Below, piece after piece: positions 60,129 through 64,000 of a DNA stretch of 64,000 nucleotides. The stretch comes from Cryomorphaceae bacterium (GTDB taxonomy: Bacteria > Bacteroidota > Bacteroidia > Flavobacteriales > Schleiferiaceae). Position numbers and translations under genes: made by a program. Where the stretch lies: contig JAFMBM010000003.1 in the NCBI GenBank assembly GCA_017858515.1, forward strand, positions 1 through 64,000, read 5' to 3'. The first letter of the stretch is position 1. The number at the start of each line of letters is the position of its first letter. The notes under the pieces are model-generated. The model was given only the letters and a program-made list of their open reading frames with translations, had not been told where the DNA came from and ran no database searches.

Positions 60129-61541
60129 ATGACAGACTCTAGATTCGCGGCTTCCCGTCATTTCGTCAAAAGCCATTGGCCTTTTGGAATGAAGGCTTCT
60201 CTTTTTCTTCTAGTGGTACTTCTGAGCTTTTTAGGAGGCTTCTGGATAAGAGGCGGAGATTGGACAGACCAAAGTACCTACGCTTTAATTCTTTTGTTCA
60301 CCGCTGTTGGGCTTTGGCTAACCGAAGCAATTCCCCCTTTTGCTGTGGCGCTTCTAATTATAGGGGTTTGTGTCCTTGCACTTTCCTCTCCCGTTCTAAA
60401 TGCGAATCCGATTGCGTATACTCAGTTTACCCAAACCCTATCGAGTTCAGTTATTTGGCTCATACTTGGAGGCTTCTTTCTTGCCCAAAGCATGCAAAAA
60501 GCGGGATATGACGCCTATATTTTTTCCTTTACGATCAAGTTATTTGGCACAAAACCTTCGTACGTTTTACTAGGTATGATGTTGACCACTTGGGTTGCCT
60601 CCTCCATCTTGTCTAATACCGCTTCTACTGCTATGATGCTCGCGTCTGTTCTGCCTTTCTTGCGTCAACTTGAGAAGAATGCACCAATTGCAAAAGCTAT
60701 TTTTCTTGGGATACCAACTGCAGCAGCTCTTGGTGGATTAACAACTATTATCGGGAGTCCTCCCAATGCTGTGGCAGTTGGTTTCGCACAGCAAGCCGGT
60801 TACTCTATAAGTTTTCCTGAGTGGGTAATGTATGGGATCTTGCCCTCCATCGCCCTGCTATTTATCACTTGGTTCATTCTTCTAAAAATTTATCCTCCCA
60901 AGATTGATCATTTGGTCATCCTATTACCTAATCGATCTGAAAGTAGTACTATGGGATCTGGTTTAAAGAAGTTCGTGCTTTTTACCCTTCTCGGAACTCT
61001 AGCATTATGGTTTACCGCGCCCCTCCACTCTATTCCTATTACGGCCACAGCTTTTGTGCCCATTGTATTACTCACCGTCTCAGGTGTAATAGACTCCAAC
61101 GATTTTAATGGCATGCCTTGGGACACTCTCATTCTAATTGCTGGAGGCTTGGCACTAGGTGTTGCCATGACAGAATCAGGCTTAGTGGTTATTATCGCTG
61201 ATAGTCTAAAAGCCTTTAAACAGTCTGAATTAATCATAATTACTGTGGTCTGTTACTTAACTGTGTTGCTAAGCAATGTTATGAGCAACACCTCGGCAGC
61301 TACCGTTTTACTTCCCATTGCGTTAGAGCTTCTTCCAGAACAAGCGCTTCTTGTGGCCACTTCAGTTGGACTTTCCGCAAGTTTTGCCTTATTACTTCCT
61401 GTCTCCACCCCGCCCAATGCCATTGCTTTTAGCTATGGTTTTCTTGAACAAAAAGATTTTAGGCCCCTCGGTTTCTGGATTGGTTTAATCGGCCCACCCA
61501 TTGTGATTGGTTGGCTTTTATTACTTACCCAATGGACATAG
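60129..61541 (+). CDS. SLC13/DASS family (Na+/carboxylate- or sulfate-type) transporter
   Basis: 'WLTEAIPPFAVALLIIG', 'SNTASTAMML', 'GLTTIIGSPPNAVAVGFA', 'LPVSTPPNAIAFSYG'. Confidence 0.93.
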   Translation: MTDSRFAASRHFVKSHWPFGMKASLFLLVVLLSFLGGFWIRGGDWTDQSTYALILLFTAVGLWLTEAIPPFAVALLIIGVCVLALSSPVLNANPIAYTQFTQTLSSSVIWLILGGFFLAQSMQKAGYDAYIFSFTIKLFGTKPSYVLLGMMLTTWVASSILSNTASTAMMLASVLPFLRQLEKNAPIAKAIFLGIPTAAALGGLTTIIGSPPNAVAVGFAQQAGYSISFPEWVMYGILPSIALLFITWFILLKIYPPKIDHLVILLPNRSESSTMGSGLKKFVLFTLLGTLALWFTAPLHSIPITATAFVPIVLLTVSGVIDSNDFNGMPWDTLILIAGGLALGVAMTESGLVVIIADSLKAFKQSELIIITVVCYLTVLLSNVMSNTSAATVLLPIALELLPEQALLVATSVGLSASFALLLPVSTPPNAIAFSYGFLEQKDFRPLGFWIGLIGPPIVIGWLLLLTQWT

Positions 61542-62323
61542 AAATTAGCTCTTGGAAAGATTTACAAGAACATCTATTCAGAGACAGCTGGGATCCCAGC
61601 ATTCAGCGTTATCGCTCACCTTTTATCTACCGTGGCAATAATATCAAAGATTATGATCTCACCACCAGTCTACAGCGGCTAGGTGGGCCCTATGAAAAAT
61701 TGGAGAAGCACCTTTTGAGAAATTTTCGGAAGTATGCTCATTTGGATAAAACTGAAGATCAATCTACTTGGAATTGGCTGGCCTTAGCTCAGCATCATGG
61801 TCTGCCTACTCGTCTGTTGGATTGGACCTATTCTCCATATATCGCTCTGCATTTTGCTACCAACGAACTTGAAATGTTTGAAGAAGATGGAATGATTTGG
61901 GCTATGAACTACGTAGGGCTAAATCGATATCTACCTCCTCATTTTAAAGCTATTATAGAAAGAGAAGAAAGCAATGTTTTTACCGCTGATATGCTTAATG
62001 AAGTAAGTAAAAACTTAGAACATCTGAACGCTGGAGTGGCAGATCCGTTTCTTCTCTTTCTTGAACCCCCTTCCCTAGACTACCGAATTATTAATCAATT
62101 CGCACTCTTTTCTCTCATGTCTGATGCCAAGTTAAATCTAGGAGATTGGCTCAGCGAGCATGAAGATCTTTGCTTTAGAATTCATATTCCTGCAAAACTA
62201 AAATGGGAAATAAGAGATAAACTTGATCAAGCCAACATCACGGAAAGAGTATTATTTCCTGGCCTTCAAGGCTTGAGCATGTGGTTAAAGCGACATTATA
62301 GTTCGAAACAATCTCAAACATAA
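61532..62323 (+). CDS. FRG-domain protein
   Basis: 'ISSWKDLQEHLF...FIYRGNNIKDYDLTTSLQR' and 'WNWLALAQHHGLPTRLLDWTYSPYIALHFAT'; ATG at 61532 (the 61511 start is TTG), overlapping the SLC13 stop by 10 nt. Confidence 0.9.
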   Translation: MDIEISSWKDLQEHLFRDSWDPSIQRYRSPFIYRGNNIKDYDLTTSLQRLGGPYEKLEKHLLRNFRKYAHLDKTEDQSTWNWLALAQHHGLPTRLLDWTYSPYIALHFATNELEMFEEDGMIWAMNYVGLNRYLPPHFKAIIEREESNVFTADMLNEVSKNLEHLNAGVADPFLLFLEPPSLDYRIINQFALFSLMSDAKLNLGDWLSEHEDLCFRIHIPAKLKWEIRDKLDQANITERVLFPGLQGLSMWLKRHYSSKQSQT

Positions 62324-62371
62324 CTTTCGGATAATCTAAATTCCCCGATTCGAAATGTACCTTTGCGGCCC

Positions 62372-63694
62372 ATGAAAATAAGGTCTCGAATCTTTTTGTT
62401 GCTTGCTATCGTTTTCTGCAGTCTTTTGAATGCACAAACAAGTTATCAAGAAATACGCATAATGACGTATAACTTATTGTCCTACAGAACCACCAATGGT
62501 CAATGTACAAGCAATAATAACAATCCAACCAACAAAGACACTTATCTAAAAGATATAGTGCAGTATGTAGATCCAGACATACTGGTTTGCAACGAAATTG
62601 GTTCTCAAACCGTTAATTCAGATCGAATTCTAACCAACGCCCTCAACTATGCTGGGATAAATACATGGAATAAGGCAGAGTATTCGAACAATGGTTCCAA
62701 CCTAGTTAACATGCTTTTTTACGACAGCACATTGGTTGGTCTTCGTAGTCAATTCAATCTGGATAGAGACCTTCAAAACAATAGCTTGGTTCGTGTCATC
62801 GATTTCTACAGATTGTATTATAAAGATCCAGCACTAAAACTCGGAGGAGACACTACTTTTTTTGTCGTAGGTGTGGCCCACCTGAAGGCGGGCTCTACCT
62901 CTTCTGATGAACAAGAGCGAGCTCGCGCAACCCTGGCCGTTATGGACTATTTGAAGAATAGTGTAAACGATGAAGCTGTTTTCTTTTGTGGCGACTTGAA
63001 CGTATACAGTTCTAATGAAGCTGCCTTCCAAAACCTCGTTTCATATCCAACCATTTCTGAACGATTTTATGATCCAATAAATTCTTTAGGTGGATGGAAC
63101 AACAGCCCATTATTCGCTTCCATTCATACACAGAGCACCCGATCGGGCAACACAAATAGTGGTTGCTTCTCAAGCGGTGGTTGCGATGATCGCTTCGATT
63201 TTATATTAATGAGCAACAAAATAGTTAACGATCCTAGCTATAAAATTCAATATGTAAACAATTCTTATGAAGCGGTAGGAAACGATGGTCTTCATTTCAA
63301 CAAGGGTTTAAAAGATCTTCCAGCCAACATTTCTACTCCAAGTTCTATTGTTGATGCTCTATATAATATGAGCGACCACCTTCCAGTTTCTGCGGAATTC
63401 AAGGTTGCAAAGCTCGGTCTAGGGTTGGAGGATGCGCAATTCTTTCCTCAATTCGCCTTCGAAAATCCTATAGAATCTAAACTTGAAATTTTCATTCAGT
63501 CGAATGGACCCTCAGAAGAATGTCAAATTGAGATTCAGAATATGCAAGGACAGGTATTGCATAGTTCTTCTTTTCAGACTGATGCAAATTCTACTTATCG
63601 CTTTCGTCACGACTTCCAATACAAGTCAGGCGTTTACCTCATTAGCATAATTCAGAATGGCTATCGCAGCACAAAAAGATGTTTGAAAAAATGA
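62372..63694 (+). CDS. Secreted endonuclease/exonuclease/phosphatase-family protein with T9SS type A-like C-terminal sorting domain
   Basis: 'IRIMTYNLLSYR', 'FFCGDLNVYSSNEAAF', 'DDRFDFILMSN', 'MSDHLPVSAEF'; C-terminal 'QIEIQNMQGQVLHSSSF...FQYKSGVYLISIIQNGYRSTKRCLKK'. Confidence 0.9.
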   Translation: MKIRSRIFLLLAIVFCSLLNAQTSYQEIRIMTYNLLSYRTTNGQCTSNNNNPTNKDTYLKDIVQYVDPDILVCNEIGSQTVNSDRILTNALNYAGINTWNKAEYSNNGSNLVNMLFYDSTLVGLRSQFNLDRDLQNNSLVRVIDFYRLYYKDPALKLGGDTTFFVVGVAHLKAGSTSSDEQERARATLAVMDYLKNSVNDEAVFFCGDLNVYSSNEAAFQNLVSYPTISERFYDPINSLGGWNNSPLFASIHTQSTRSGNTNSGCFSSGGCDDRFDFILMSNKIVNDPSYKIQYVNNSYEAVGNDGLHFNKGLKDLPANISTPSSIVDALYNMSDHLPVSAEFKVAKLGLGLEDAQFFPQFAFENPIESKLEIFIQSNGPSEECQIEIQNMQGQVLHSSSFQTDANSTYRFRHDFQYKSGVYLISIIQNGYRSTKRCLKK

Positions 63695-64000
63695 AAACTG
63701 GCCTCTTCATTTTCTTGATTTTTCCTTTTCTTGCTGTGGCTCAGACTAGTTTTGATGAGCAGAATACTTCTGCGAGTAATATGCGTCTGAACATTACAAA
63801 TCTTGGAACCTTTGGCAATGCTTGGCGCGGATACCGAGACGGTTCTGGCGACCCTAGTTGTGAATATCCAGCAGGATCTGGAATTGAACATTTGTTTGAG
63901 GGGGGAATTTGGATTGGTGGATTAGAAAATGGTGGAAATGTGCGTGTTTCTACAACGGCGTATGACCAAGCTCAAGGCTATTCTCCCGGAAGAGCTGGGT
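63691..64000 (+). CDS. Partial CDS: secreted cell-surface protein truncated by the window end
   Basis: ATG at 63691 overlapping previous stop (ATGA); 'MKTGLFIFLIFPFLAVAQTSFDEQNTSASNMRLNITNLGTFGNAWRGYRDGSGDPSCEYPAGSGIEHLFEGGIWIGG', open to the window edge. Confidence 0.8.
   Translation, partial: MKTGLFIFLIFPFLAVAQTSFDEQNTSASNMRLNITNLGTFGNAWRGYRDGSGDPSCEYPAGSGIEHLFEGGIWIGGLENGGNVRVSTTAYDQAQGYSPGRAG

Overview
This 64 kb window looks like chromosomal DNA from a Bacteroidota (Flavobacteriia-like) bacterium. It is mostly housekeeping genes. I saw no phage, transposase, CRISPR array or rRNA. Main blocks, left to right: YifB/ComM-like ATPase; tRNA-Leu(TAA) and tRNA-Gly(GCC) with a consensus Bacteroidetes promoter and a terminator; mutS; a TrmH-family methyltransferase; an OmpA/TSP3 protein; deoxynucleoside kinase and folK; sppA; a YhhQ-like transporter and a flippase-like membrane protein; a three-gene ABC/HlyD/TolC export cassette whose ATPase has degenerate motifs; birA; rsfS-ftsH-LUD-cdsA-psd-ACBP; cmk-porQ-lon; a GlmU-like protein; rpmE2; several secreted proteins or lipoproteins (beta-helix lipoprotein, S46 peptidase, MsrA, lamin-tail protein); asd; an arginase-family protein; DAHP synthase/chorismate mutase; rsmI; a TerB/DnaJ protein; the complete alternative complex III operon (ActABCDEF) followed by coxB-coxA; rimP-nusA-infB; a lone response regulator; an SLC13 transporter overlapping a FRG-domain gene; and a T9SS-type nuclease with a translationally coupled, window-truncated surface protein. 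The most noteworthy items are the export ABC protein lacking a recognisable LSGGQ signature and H-loop histidine, an unannotated 32-aa hydrophobic micro-ORF, a terminator-like hairpin in the rimP-nusA-infB leader, and the SLC13/FRG gene pair. I could not identify a convincing, wholly undescribed multi-gene system. All family calls come from motif recognition by eye, with no database search.
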